Notes under the pieces: generated by a model | Told to the model about the DNA's origin: nothing | Seen by the model: only the letters and a program-made list of their open reading frames with translations | Database searches by the model: none | Position numbers and translations under genes: made by a program | Assembly: GCF_017831975.1 (NCBI RefSeq) | Contig: NZ_JAFDSS010000001.1 | Span: 3,596,001-3,660,000, forward strand | Source of the DNA: Microbacterium terrae | GTDB lineage: Bacteria; Actinomycetota; Actinomycetes; Actinomycetales; Microbacteriaceae | Length of the DNA: 64,000 nt | Direction: 5' to 3' | Part shown: positions 46,721 through 55,700 of the stretch, in pieces | Layout: each line of letters starts with the position of its first letter | Numbering within the stretch: position 1 is the stretch's first letter

Positions 46721-47281
46721 GTGAACGTGATCTGGCGCACCCTCCTGACGATCTGGCACGCCAAGGTGCAGCTGCGCCGTCGCGGCCCCGTTCCGCTCAA
46801 TGCCGTCGGGCGGGTGCGCGTGCGCACGATGCCGACCGACATCGATCTGCTCGGTCACATGAACAACGGGCGCTACGGGTCGCTCTTCGACCTCGGCCGC
46901 TTCGACCTCCTCATCCGTACGGGGCTCTGGGACACGGTGAACGAGCGTCGCTGGTACGCGGTCGTGGCGAGCGAGACCATCACGTTCCGCAAGTCGCTCG
47001 AGCTGTGGCAGCGCTTCACGATCGAGACGCGCCTCCTCGGCCACGACGACAAGTCGGTGTACATGGTGCACCGGGCCGTTGTGAAGGGCGAGGTCTACAC
47101 CGAGATGATCGTGCGGGCGCGGTTCCTCAAGCGCAGCGGCGGGCTGGTCTCGCACGAGGAGCTGTTCGAGGCGGTCGGCCGCCCGGAGGGTGTTCCGGAT
47201 GTCGCCCCCTGGGTGCACGACTGGGCTTCGGCATCCGCTCTCCCCTCGACGAAGGCGCCCGCGCCCAGCATGTGGGAGTGA
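46721..47281 (+). CDS. Acyl-CoA thioesterase-like hotdog protein (THEM6-like)
   Basis: This 186-residue 4HBT-type hotdog protein has the signature TDIDLLGHMNNGRYGSLFDL (catalytic Asp, HMNN) and ITFRKSLELWQRFTIETRLL. A hydrophobic, basic N-terminal segment (MNVIWRTLLTIWHAKVQLRR) may attach it to the membrane, as in THEM6 proteins. The GTG start lies 8 bases after TACTAT (46707-46712), so it is probably leaderless. It is divergent from the GNAT gene. Substrate unknown. Confidence 0.85.
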   Translation: MNVIWRTLLTIWHAKVQLRRRGPVPLNAVGRVRVRTMPTDIDLLGHMNNGRYGSLFDLGRFDLLIRTGLWDTVNERRWYAVVASETITFRKSLELWQRFTIETRLLGHDDKSVYMVHRAVVKGEVYTEMIVRARFLKRSGGLVSHEELFEAVGRPEGVPDVAPWVHDWASASALPSTKAPAPSMWE

Positions 47282-47308
47282 TCGCGGATCGGGTGCTCGC
47301 GCCGGCCG

Positions 47309-47605
47309 TCAGGTGGCGATGGCCAGGATCACCAGTCCGAGCGCCGTGGCGACCGCGAGGTCGACGACGGCGAGGACGGCGATCCAGGCTCCGGTGCCCG
47401 CGTGTGGAGCAGGGAGCACGGCCGCCGGGGAACGGGTGTCGAGAAGGGAGAGGGCGTCGTGATCCCGGCCCCCCGGCCCGGAGACGCCATGCCTTCTCGA
47501 CACCCGACGCGCGGCGGGACTGGGGGATCCGCCGTGCGCGATCCAGGACGGCCGGCTCACTCGGGGGGTGGTTCTCTCGAGGAGTCCGATCGGCCACTGG
47601 GTCAT
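47309..47605 (-). CDS. Hypothetical small membrane protein
   Basis: This is a 98-residue open frame from an ATG with TACCGT (47613-47618) seven bases upstream, the leaderless layout used by neighbours. The N-terminal half is basic and Ser/Arg/Pro-rich, and the C-terminus is one membrane helix (GAWIAVLAVVDLAVATALGL). No family recognised. Codon choice is less regular than in neighbouring genes, so it may be non-coding. Confidence 0.45.
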   Translation of the reverse strand: MTQWPIGLLERTTPRVSRPSWIAHGGSPSPAARRVSRRHGVSGPGGRDHDALSLLDTRSPAAVLPAPHAGTGAWIAVLAVVDLAVATALGLVILAIAT

Positions 47606-47710
47606 GTCGACGACGGTACGACGGTCGCGACCGCCGCGTCGGGTGTTGACGCTCGGCATCCGTTGTGGTAAACCTCCCGCGTCGCGCAGGTGCCGCGACG
47701 GGACGGGCGC

Positions 47711-48025
47711 TCAGGTCACGCCGTCGCCGCCCTCGGGCTCGGCGACCAGGGTCAGACCGCCCGGCGAGTTCGCCGACTTCGTGAGCGCGTCGATCCACGC
47801 GGGGTTCAGGCGCGGCGCCCGGCTGCCGAAGTACTCGAACGCGAGCGGGATGTGCGGGCTCAGCCACACCGAGGTGCGCCCCAGGCCACTGCGCATCGGG
47901 TCGGTCCACGTGAACGCGAACTGCTCGCCACGGCGCAGCTTCGACCAGATGACAGCCTGCAGATGCGCCAGCACGCGGTCGTCGAGCGCCACGGTCAGCT
48001 TCGAGTCGTAGGTCAGAGTGCCCAT
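47711..48025 (-). CDS. DUF7882-like small protein (Microbacteriaceae)
   Basis: This 104-residue protein starts MGTLTYDSKLTVALDDRVLA and continues with HLQAVIWSKLRRGEQFAFTW and a C-terminal NPAWIDALTKSANSPGGL. The pattern is shared with the 99-residue protein at 49270. From memory such proteins are common in Microbacteriaceae, where some are mislabelled 'ATP-dependent DNA ligase'; no ligase motif is present. TACGCT stands seven bases before the ATG (leaderless). Function unknown. Confidence 0.85.
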   Translation of the reverse strand: MGTLTYDSKLTVALDDRVLAHLQAVIWSKLRRGEQFAFTWTDPMRSGLGRTSVWLSPHIPLAFEYFGSRAPRLNPAWIDALTKSANSPGGLTLVAEPEGGDGVT

Positions 48026-48170
48026 CGATCACAGCGTAGCCGCGCACTGTCGTCGCGCGGTGATCGACTCGGCGAGCGGATGCTGCGCGCTCGCGCGCGG
48101 GCATTATACGCAGAATCGGCCGTCGTGTCGGGTGTTGCGCCGATTCGGTGGCCGCCCCAGGGTGGACCGT

Positions 48171-48950
48171 GTGGACATCGAGGCGGAGCTGGCGCGCGAC
48201 CTGAGGGACGCCGTCGACGGCGGTCAGCTGCAGGTCGCCTACCAGCCGCTGTTCGATCTGTCGACGGTGCGCGGCAAGCGCGGCGTCCCCGCCGCGGTCG
48301 AGGCGCTCTGCCGTTGGCTGCACCCGAAGCACGGGGTGCTCATGCCCGACCGGTTCATCCCCATCGCCGAGCGCGAGAACCTCATCGCCGACATCGACGC
48401 GCGCATGCTCGAGACCGCCGCGGCACAGGTGGGCCGCTGGCAGCGGGCGGGGAGTGCGACCCTCGGCCTGTCGGTGAACGCCTCGCCGACCGGCGTCGAC
48501 GCGGCCTTCGCGCGCCGTGTCGCGGACTGCGCCGACGCGGCGGGGCTGCTGCCGGGAACGCTCGTCGTGGAGGTCACCGAGACCCCGCCGCCGCAGATCG
48601 CGACCGCGGTGGTCGACGCGATCCCGCTCCTGCACGCGGCGGGCATCGCCGTCTCGATCGACGACTTCGGGGGGAGCGAGACCACGCTCACCATGCTCGA
48701 GCCCCTCGCGATCGACGAGGTCAAGATCGACCGATCGCTCACGCAGCGCACCGACGACGCTGCCGAGCGTGCGATCCGCGACCTGGTCGCGGGGGCTGTG
48801 CGGCACGGCTGGCGCGTCGTCGCCGAGGGGATCGAGACCGCCGCAGACCTGGCGCGGTCGCGGGCACGCGGGTGCCACCGCGGGCAGGGCTACCTCTGGT
48901 CGGCGCCGGTGGAGGCGCGCGAGATCGAGCGCATGCTCCAGGTCGTCTGA
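48171..48950 (+). CDS. EAL-domain cyclic-di-GMP phosphodiesterase
   Basis: This 259-residue stand-alone EAL domain hydrolyses c-di-GMP to pGpG. Motifs in order: EAL at 44-46 (AAVEALCRWLHP), NASP, EVTET, IDDFGGS (loop 6), VKIDRS with the catalytic lysine, AEGIET and GQGYLW. All metal and catalytic positions appear intact. The start is uncertain: GTG 48171 begins the conserved domain, while GTGs at 48162 and 48132 and an ATG at 48018 are in frame. It lies between the two DUF7882-like genes and near the phytochrome-GGDEF gene, which would make the c-di-GMP it destroys. Confidence 0.9.
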   Translation: MDIEAELARDLRDAVDGGQLQVAYQPLFDLSTVRGKRGVPAAVEALCRWLHPKHGVLMPDRFIPIAERENLIADIDARMLETAAAQVGRWQRAGSATLGLSVNASPTGVDAAFARRVADCADAAGLLPGTLVVEVTETPPPQIATAVVDAIPLLHAAGIAVSIDDFGGSETTLTMLEPLAIDEVKIDRSLTQRTDDAAERAIRDLVAGAVRHGWRVVAEGIETAADLARSRARGCHRGQGYLWSAPVEAREIERMLQVV

Positions 48951-48965
48951 CGCTCCGGACGAGGG

Positions 48966-49220
48966 TCAGATGTCGTCGGCGGTGCCGGTCTCGGCGACGG
49001 CGGCTGCCGATTCGGCCCCGCCCACCTCGATCTGCGACCAGGTCACCGGCATGCCCGGCGAGAAGAGGATGTCGATGCCGGGGCCACCACGCAGCGGCGG
49101 CACGTTGACGTAGCCGCCTCCGGACTTGATGGCCTCGAGGATCTGCTGCTTGAGTTCGGTCACAGGCTCGGGCAGGAAGTAGTCCCGCCCGTCGACGGTG
49201 AGTCGGTTCACGATCGTCAC
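48966..49220 (-). CDS. Conserved-looking small hypothetical protein
   Basis: This 84-residue protein is compact and soluble: MTIVNRLTVDGRDYFLPEPV then ELKQQILEAIKSGGGYVNVP, followed by an acidic Ala/Glu-rich tail. The GTG start has TAGCCT six bases upstream (leaderless). No family recognised. It sits between EAL and DUF7882 genes, and similar small proteins of this pattern seem common in the family Microbacteriaceae (recollection, not checked). Confidence 0.7.
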   Translation of the reverse strand: MTIVNRLTVDGRDYFLPEPVTELKQQILEAIKSGGGYVNVPPLRGGPGIDILFSPGMPVTWSQIEVGGAESAAAVAETGTADDI

Positions 49221-49269
49221 GGTCTCAGGCTACCGGCAGGGCTCGCTGCGGCGGGCCTAGGATCGTGCC

Positions 49270-49569
49270 GTGGGAACATTGCACTACGGCGCACCGGCGG
49301 TCGAGCTTCCGATCGACGATCGCACGCTCGCACACCTCGAACTCGTGATCGTGGCGAAGCTGCGCCGCAGCGAAGGGTTCGCGTTCTCCCTCGCCGACGA
49401 CACCGGCCGGCGCGACGTGGTGTGGCTGTCGTCGGCGACGACCCTGCGATTCAGCTACGACGGGCCGATGCCCGAGATCAACCGCGTGTGGATGCAGGAG
49501 CTCGCGGACGCCGCGAACACGCCCGGCGGGCTGCGGGTGACGCCCGAACCCGACCTGCGGTCGCGCTGA
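49270..49569 (+). CDS. DUF7882-like small protein, second copy
   Basis: This 99-residue paralogue of the gene at 47711 opens MGTLHYGAPAVELPIDDRTL and has VIVAKLRRSEGFAFSL and NRVWMQELADAANTPGGLRV. The shared frame is MGTLxY, LAHL, KLRR, FAF, WLS, W, ANxPGGL. TAGGAT stands six bases before the GTG (leaderless). It is convergent with the phytochrome gene. Function unknown. Confidence 0.85.
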   Translation: MGTLHYGAPAVELPIDDRTLAHLELVIVAKLRRSEGFAFSLADDTGRRDVVWLSSATTLRFSYDGPMPEINRVWMQELADAANTPGGLRVTPEPDLRSR

Positions 49570-49573
49570 CCCG

Positions 49574-49601
49574 GCGCCCGGGGCTCCGCGCCCGGGGCTC
49601 C
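49574..49601. repeat. Tandem 14-bp duplication in a convergent intergenic gap
   Basis: GCGCCCGGGGCTCC occurs twice in tandem (49574-49587, 49588-49601), followed by a degraded third start (GTGCCC). It lies just after the DUF7882 stop and before the phytochrome stop, and might contribute to termination. Confidence 0.85.
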
Positions 49602-49620
49602 GTGCCCTTCTTCGACCCGC

Positions 49621-51570
49621 TCAGGCCGAGAGGCGCGCGCCGCCCGCCCGCTTCGCTCGATACATCGCGGCATCCGCGTTCGACAGCAGATCCGACGGGT
49701 GCAGGTCGTGTCCCGCGGCGACGACGCCCGCGGATGCGGTGATCCGCAGCACCAGCTCGTCGACGACGATCGGCTCGGCCAGGGTCGCCAGCATGCGATC
49801 GCCCACGCGCCGGGCGTCACGGCCGTCGGCATCGAAGAGCACGATCACGAATTCGTCGCCGCCCAGGCGCACCACCGCATCGCCGCTGCGGGCGTGCGAG
49901 GCCAGGCGCCGACCCACCGCGGAGAGCACGATGTCACCGGTCTCGTGACCGTAGGTGTCGTTGATCTGCTTGAAGTCATCGAGGTCGACGAACACCATCG
50001 CGGTTCTCGCGGCGGCGATGTCGTCGAGCGCGCTGAGCCGCTCGTCGAGGTATCGCCGGTTGTAGAGGCCCGTGAGCGCGTCATGGAGGGCGAGTTCGGC
50101 CAGTTCCGCTTCGCGACGACGATCCATCGCAGCGCGGATGTCGGCGGCGAGGTCGGCGGCGTCCCGCAGGTGCTCGTCCCATGGCAGGCTGCGGCCGGTG
50201 ACGCTCTCCCGCCAGGCGGAGAATGAACGCCGCGGCGACAGGGGGTCGTCGCGGTTGGCCGCCGTCTGATCGCCGAGCCACTCCACCTCGTGGGCAGCCT
50301 CCCCGCGGAGGAAGACGAGGGTGTCGCCGGCATCCGACAGCGGCACCGCGAGCGTCCCGGCCACACCGGGAACGCGTGCCGCGAGCTCGGGATGGTCGAC
50401 CGGAAGCGCGTCGGTGTGAAAGTCGGTGCCCAGCGCGTCGACGATTGCGCTCACCCCGGCGACGGACGGCACGACGCCGAGGATGTCGACCCGGTCGGCG
50501 AGGCGCAGGTAGACGCCGGTCGCCGGCACGACGTCGAGCACCGTGCGATCGCGGCGCAGCAGCACGGTCGGCGTCGGCTGTGAGCCGTACATCGGCGCGA
50601 CGACCGCGGTGCGTCGTTCGCGGGCGTCGAGCTCCCGGCGCAGAGCCCGGATCTGCTCGGCCGCGGTCAGCTGGGTCGCCACCTGCGCGGCCAAGACCTC
50701 GAGGGCGCGGCGGAGGAGGACCGGGAGTCGCTTGGGAGTGCGGTGGGCGCACGTGATCATGCCGATCAGGCGCTGCTCGTGCACCAGCGAGAGCGACACG
50801 GTCGCCGCCTGGTCCATGTTGCGCATGAACTGCAGGTGGTGCGGCGACGCCGCGCGCAGCTCGGTCACGCCGAGATCGAGATCGGATGTCGCGCCGGTGG
50901 TGGTGAGCACGGCGGCGCCGGCGTCGGCCGTGTCGACGATCGCCCGCGAGCGCTTCTCGAGATAAAGCGCACGCGCCTGCGACGGGATGTCGGATGCGGG
51001 GAAATGCAGTCCGCCGTACGGCTCCATGCCGGGTTCGCGCTCATCGGCGACGATCTCGCCGTGTCCGTCGTCGTGGAAGTGGTAGCACATCACCCGATCG
51101 AAGCCGGTGACGGCCTTGATCTCGGCGGCCGCCGTCACACGCAGCAGATCGGGATCGGTGATCGAGGCGATGCGCTGGATCGCGCCGACGACGCCGGTGC
51201 GGACGTATTCGAGATCGGGCTCGACCGGCTCCAGCTCGACGAGCAGAGGCGCGGTGCCGCGGTGCACGATCATGTCGCAGCGCCGCCCGTCGAACTCGAC
51301 CCGCACCGGGTCGACGGCCACCGCCTGGACGGCTGCCCAGCCGACCGTGGGATCGGAGGCGTCGGCGAGCTGCCGGCCGAGCCAGTGAGCAGCATCCTCG
51401 CTCGCGGCGACGACGGCCCCGGTCTGCTCATCGACGGCGAGCAGCGTGCCGTGGGACTGGATCACGCCGGGTGTGCGGATGGGTTCGATCGAGCACTCCT
51501 CGAGCCGTCGCCGTTCGTCTCGGGTCCAGCGCCGCTCGTCTTCGAGTGCGGCAGCGGATGGATCTGGCAC
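49621..51570 (-). CDS. Bacteriophytochrome-diguanylate cyclase (PAS-GAF-PHY-GGDEF)
   Basis: This 649-residue red-light sensor has PAS with Cys26 (EECSIEPIRTPGVIQSHG), the biliverdin attachment position in BphPs. GAF carries GFDRVMCYHF, FPASDIPSQAR with the DIP Asp, and RAASPHHLQFMRNM with the conserved His. PHY carries the tongue motif PRRSF and WRESVTGRSLPW. The C-terminal GGDEF domain has an intact GGDEF at 570-574 and inhibitory-site RSGD at 561-564, so it should make c-di-GMP with product inhibition. The GTG start follows GAAGGAAGG. No haem oxygenase is in view to make biliverdin. It works opposite to the EAL protein at 48171. Confidence 0.95.
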   Translation of the reverse strand: MPDPSAAALEDERRWTRDERRRLEECSIEPIRTPGVIQSHGTLLAVDEQTGAVVAASEDAAHWLGRQLADASDPTVGWAAVQAVAVDPVRVEFDGRRCDMIVHRGTAPLLVELEPVEPDLEYVRTGVVGAIQRIASITDPDLLRVTAAAEIKAVTGFDRVMCYHFHDDGHGEIVADEREPGMEPYGGLHFPASDIPSQARALYLEKRSRAIVDTADAGAAVLTTTGATSDLDLGVTELRAASPHHLQFMRNMDQAATVSLSLVHEQRLIGMITCAHRTPKRLPVLLRRALEVLAAQVATQLTAAEQIRALRRELDARERRTAVVAPMYGSQPTPTVLLRRDRTVLDVVPATGVYLRLADRVDILGVVPSVAGVSAIVDALGTDFHTDALPVDHPELAARVPGVAGTLAVPLSDAGDTLVFLRGEAAHEVEWLGDQTAANRDDPLSPRRSFSAWRESVTGRSLPWDEHLRDAADLAADIRAAMDRRREAELAELALHDALTGLYNRRYLDERLSALDDIAAARTAMVFVDLDDFKQINDTYGHETGDIVLSAVGRRLASHARSGDAVVRLGGDEFVIVLFDADGRDARRVGDRMLATLAEPIVVDELVLRITASAGVVAAGHDLHPSDLLSNADAAMYRAKRAGGARLSA

Positions 51571-51684
51571 GCGGGCCTTCCTTCGCCGGGGCCGGCTCGT
51601 CTCCCGCGCGTCGCCCGTTCGTTAGTCGATGATATGTCGTGTCGGGGCGGGTGCAGAGGCCGGATCTCCCGGCTCTGCCCGTGC

Positions 51685-52605
51685 TCACCCGTCGACCGTC
51701 GACGTGGGCGTGCCCGGGTCGAACGCGTCGGCCAGCGCGGCGATCACCGCGCGGATGCCGGGGCGCAGCGCCGACGGCTCCCGGTGCGCGACGAACACGT
51801 CGCGCACCGGGCCGCCGGGAAGATCCAGCAGTGTCACGGGCGGCACTGCCCCGCGCCACAGCAGGTCGGGGAGGATGCCGACGGCGCGGCCCGACGCGAT
51901 CAGTGCGGCATGCGCGGTGAGGTCGGCGATCTCGAATCGCACGTCGGGCTCGAACCCCGCGGCGCGACACTGCTGAACCGCCCAGCGGCGCGAAGCGGTG
52001 CCGGTGGGTTCCAGCACCCAGGCGCGGCCCCGCAGATCGGCCAGGCCGGAGGCGCGGTCATTCGGCGGGACAGCCAGCCGGAGCGGGTCGCTGCCGAGCG
52101 CCCTGCGCTGCAGACCGGCGCGGTGCGCGCGCGTCTGGCCGGGGTATTGCTCGGCGATCGCGAGATCGAACCGACGGGCCGAAAGCTCGAACAGGCCCTC
52201 CTCCGGCGGAGCCTCCGTCACCTCCACCCGCAGATCGGGGTGACGGTCGGCGAGCAGCGTCAGCGCGCGGGGCAGTACGCCGTGCACGACGGTCTGCATG
52301 GTCGCGACGCGCACGGCGGCCACGCCCGGCTGCAGCGATTCGAGCGACCCGCGCACCTGCTCATCGAGGTCGAGGGCGCGCGCGGCGTGTGCGGCGAGCA
52401 GTTCACCGTGCTCGGTGAGACGCAGCCGGCGCCCGTCGGGAACGGTGAGCGCCACCCCCGCATCGCGCTCGAGCTGTGTCAGCTGCTGCGAGATCGTCGA
52501 CGGGCTGTAGGCGAGCGCCTCGGCAACGGCGGCCAGTGTGCCTCGCAGGGCGAGTTCGTGCAGCAGGCGCAGGCGGCGCAGCTCGAACACGATGCATCCG
52601 ATCAT
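51685..52605 (-). CDS. LysR-family transcriptional regulator
   Basis: This 306-residue LysR regulator has an N-terminal HTH at about 6-65 (ELRRLRLLHELALRGTLAAV, then SPSTISQQLTQLERDAGVAL) and a periplasmic-binding-like effector domain (PDLRVEVTEAPPEEGLFELS; DLAIAEQYPG). ATG 52605 is used here; the GTG at 52590, which starts VFELRRLRLL, is equally possible. It is divergent from putA and probably activates it in response to proline (inference). Confidence 0.9.
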   Translation of the reverse strand: MIGCIVFELRRLRLLHELALRGTLAAVAEALAYSPSTISQQLTQLERDAGVALTVPDGRRLRLTEHGELLAAHAARALDLDEQVRGSLESLQPGVAAVRVATMQTVVHGVLPRALTLLADRHPDLRVEVTEAPPEEGLFELSARRFDLAIAEQYPGQTRAHRAGLQRRALGSDPLRLAVPPNDRASGLADLRGRAWVLEPTGTASRRWAVQQCRAAGFEPDVRFEIADLTAHAALIASGRAVGILPDLLWRGAVPPVTLLDLPGGPVRDVFVAHREPSALRPGIRAVIAALADAFDPGTPTSTVDG

Positions 52606-52709
52606 CGAGAAACCTGAACGGTATCGATCATAGATCGTCGCTGTTCCTGAACGATCGCATGCCGCACAGTGGACCCATGCGATCAGAGGTGCAGTCTGGA
52701 GTGGTGGCG
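52606..52709. promoter_or_regulatory. LysR/putA divergent region
   Basis: The region contains CCTGAACG near 52626 on one side and again near 52646, and an interrupted palindrome CGATCATAGATCG at about 52626-52638. These are candidate LysR boxes of T-N11-A type. GGAG lies 9 bases before the putA ATG at 52710. Confidence 0.45.
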
Positions 52710-55700
52710 ATGAACGAGAACCCCGAGAGCTCCACGGCGTCGGCCGACGAAGCGGTCGCGCTGGCGAAGCGCTGGATCGCCGAGAGCGCCGAGGTCGAGG
52801 CCGACCCCGCGGCCGAGCGCCTCGCCGGAGTACTGAAGGACGGCAACGGGCTTCCGTTCACGATCGGCTTCGTCGACGGCGTCATGCGGCCGGAGTCGCT
52901 GTCGGCCGCGGCATCCAACCTGCAGCGGGTGGCCCCGCTCGTGCCCGACTTCCTGCCCTGGTACCTGCGCACGGCGGTCCGCGTCGGCGGCGCAGTCGCC
53001 CCGGTGCTGCCGATGCCGGTGGTGCCCATCGCACGGCGCGTGCTGCGCGAGATGGTCGGGCACCTCATCGTCGATGCCCGCCCCGACAAGCTCGGTCCGG
53101 CGATCGCGCAGCTCCGCGAGAGCGGGGCGCGTCTCAACCTGAACCTGCTCGGCGAGGCGGTGCTGGGCGAGAAGGAGGCGCTGCGGCGGCTCGACGGCAT
53201 CCACGAGCTCATCCGTCGGGATGACGTCGACTATGTGTCGGTGAAGGTGTCGGCGATCGCCAGCCACATCTCGATGTGGGCATTCGACGAGGTCGTCGAC
53301 ACGGTGATCGAGCGCCTCCTCCCGCTGTACCTCACGGCAGCGGCGAACGGCACGTTCATCAACCTCGACATGGAGGAGTACCGCGATCTCGATCTGACGA
53401 TCGCGGTGTTCACCAGAATCCTCGACGACCCGCGGCTGCGGCTGCTCGAAGGGGGGATCGTGCTGCAGGCGTACCTGCCCGACGCGCAGCCCGCCCTCGA
53501 GCGCCTCACCGCGTGGGCCCAGGACCGCGTCGCGGCGGGCGGTGCGCGGATCAAGGTGCGCCTCGTGAAGGGCGCGAATCTCGCGATGGAGCATGTCGAC
53601 GCCGTCATGCACGGCTGGAGCCTCGCCACGTACGACGCGAAGGTCGACTCCGACGCGAACTACCTGCGGTGCCTGCGCTTCGCCCTCCGGCCCGAGAACA
53701 CCGCCGCCGTGCGCCTCGGGGTCGCGGGGCACAACCTCTTCGACATCGCCTACGCGTGGCTGCTCGCCGGCGAGCGCGGTGTGCAGGCCGATGTCGAGGT
53801 CGAGATGCTGCTGGGCATGGCGCAGGGGCAGGTCGAAGCCGTCACCCGCGAGGTGGGGCACGTGCTGCTGTACGTGCCCGTCGTGCGGCCCGACGAGTTC
53901 GACGTCGCCATCAGCTACCTGGTGCGGCGGCTGGAGGAGAACGCGTCGAGCGAGAACTTCCTCTCGGCCGCGTTCGAGCTCGCCGATGATCCGGTTCTGC
54001 TCGTGCGCGAGCGCGACCGCTTCCTCGCCTCACTCGCCCGGGCCGACGACCCGGAGTTGTCGATCGGTGCCCACCGCCACCAGGACCGCGCCGCCGAGGC
54101 GGCTGCGCTCGCCGCCGGCACCGACGAGAAGCAGAGGCTCCGCACCCGTGCGCGCGGCGGCGACGAGTCCGGTCTCACCCAGGCGGTCATCGGCATCGCG
54201 CGCTCCGCCGTCGCCGGCGACGAGATCCTGCAGCGCGAGCCGGGAGAGACCGCTCCGGTCGCGCCGACGGTCGAGGAGCAGCTCTTCGGCGGCGCGAGGT
54301 TCGTCGAGACCGCCGTGTTCGCCCCCCGGGAGGGCGCGGAGCGCGCCGCCGGGGCCCCGGGCTTCCACAACGCCCCCGACTCCGATCCGGCGCTGCCCGC
54401 CAACCGCGCCTGGGCGCGCGGCATCCTCTCCCGCGTCGAGCACTCCACCGCGGGCGATGCGACTGTCGCGGCGTCGCGCCTCTCCGACATCGCCGCCGTC
54501 GACGCCGTCGTCGCACGGGTCGGCGCAGCGGCGGCCGCGTGGGGTGCGCGTCCTGCCGCCGAGCGCGGTGACGTGCTGGCCGCCGCAGGTCGCGCTCTCG
54601 AGGCCCGACGCGCCGAACTCATCGAGGTCGCAGCGTCCGAGACCGGCAAGGTGTTCGCCGAGGCCGATGTCGAGGTGAGCGAAGCCGTCGACTTCGCCCA
54701 CTACTACGCGGCGACCGCGCGTGAACTCGACCGCGTGAGCGGGGCGGTGTTCGAGCCCGCCCTGGTGACCGTCGTCACGCCGCCCTGGAACTTCCCCGTC
54801 GCGATCCCCTCCGGTGGCGTGCTCGCCGCGCTCGCCGCCGGGTCGGGCGTGGTCTTCAAGCCGGCTCCGCAGGCGCGCCGCTGTGCGGCTGTCGTCGCCG
54901 AGGCGCTGTGGGATGCCGGTGTGCCGCGCGACGTGCTCGCTCTGGTCGACATCGACGAGGGCTCCCTCGGCCAGGCGCTCGTCTCGCACGACGACGTCGA
55001 CCGCGTCATCCTCACCGGGTCGTACGAGACCGCGGCGCTGTTCCGCTCCTGGCGGCCGGAGCTGCCGCTGCTGGCGGAGACCAGCGGCAAGAACGCCATG
55101 ATCGTGATGCCGTCCGCCGACCTCGACCTCGCCGCGGGCGACGTGATCAAGAGCGCCTTCGGTCACGCCGGGCAGAAGTGCTCCGCCGCGTCGCTCGTCA
55201 TCCTCGTCGGTCCGGTCGGTCACTCGCAGCGCTTCGCGCGCCAGCTCGTCGACGCCGCATCGTCGCTGCGGGTCGGCCCGCCGTCCGACCCGCTGTCCGA
55301 GGTCGGGCCGGTCATCGAGCCGCCGCACGGCAAGCTCGCGTGGGCGCTGTCGACCCTCGACGAGGGCGAGCAGTGGCTCGTCGAGCCGCGCCGCCTCGAC
55401 GCGGGCCCCGAGCTCGCGGGGCGCATGTGGTCGCCCGGCATCCGTGTGGGCGTGCAGCCGGGCTCGCGGTTCCACCAGGAGGAGTTCTTCGGGCCGGTGC
55501 TCGGCGTCATGCACGCGTCGTCGCTGTCGCAGGCGATCGAGCTGCAGAACGCCGTCGCGTACGGGCTGACCGCCGGGCTCTACACCCAGAACCCCGAAGA
55601 CCTCGAGGTGTGGCTCGACCGCGTCGAGGCGGGCAACCTCTACGTCAACCGCGGCATCACCGGCGCGATCGTGCAGCGCCAGCCGTTCGGCGGATGGAAG

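Noticed and set aside
47711..48025. ATP-dependent DNA ligase fragment
   Set aside because: No KxDG nucleotidyltransferase motif and the protein is only 104 residues. The label is an annotation habit for this small family.
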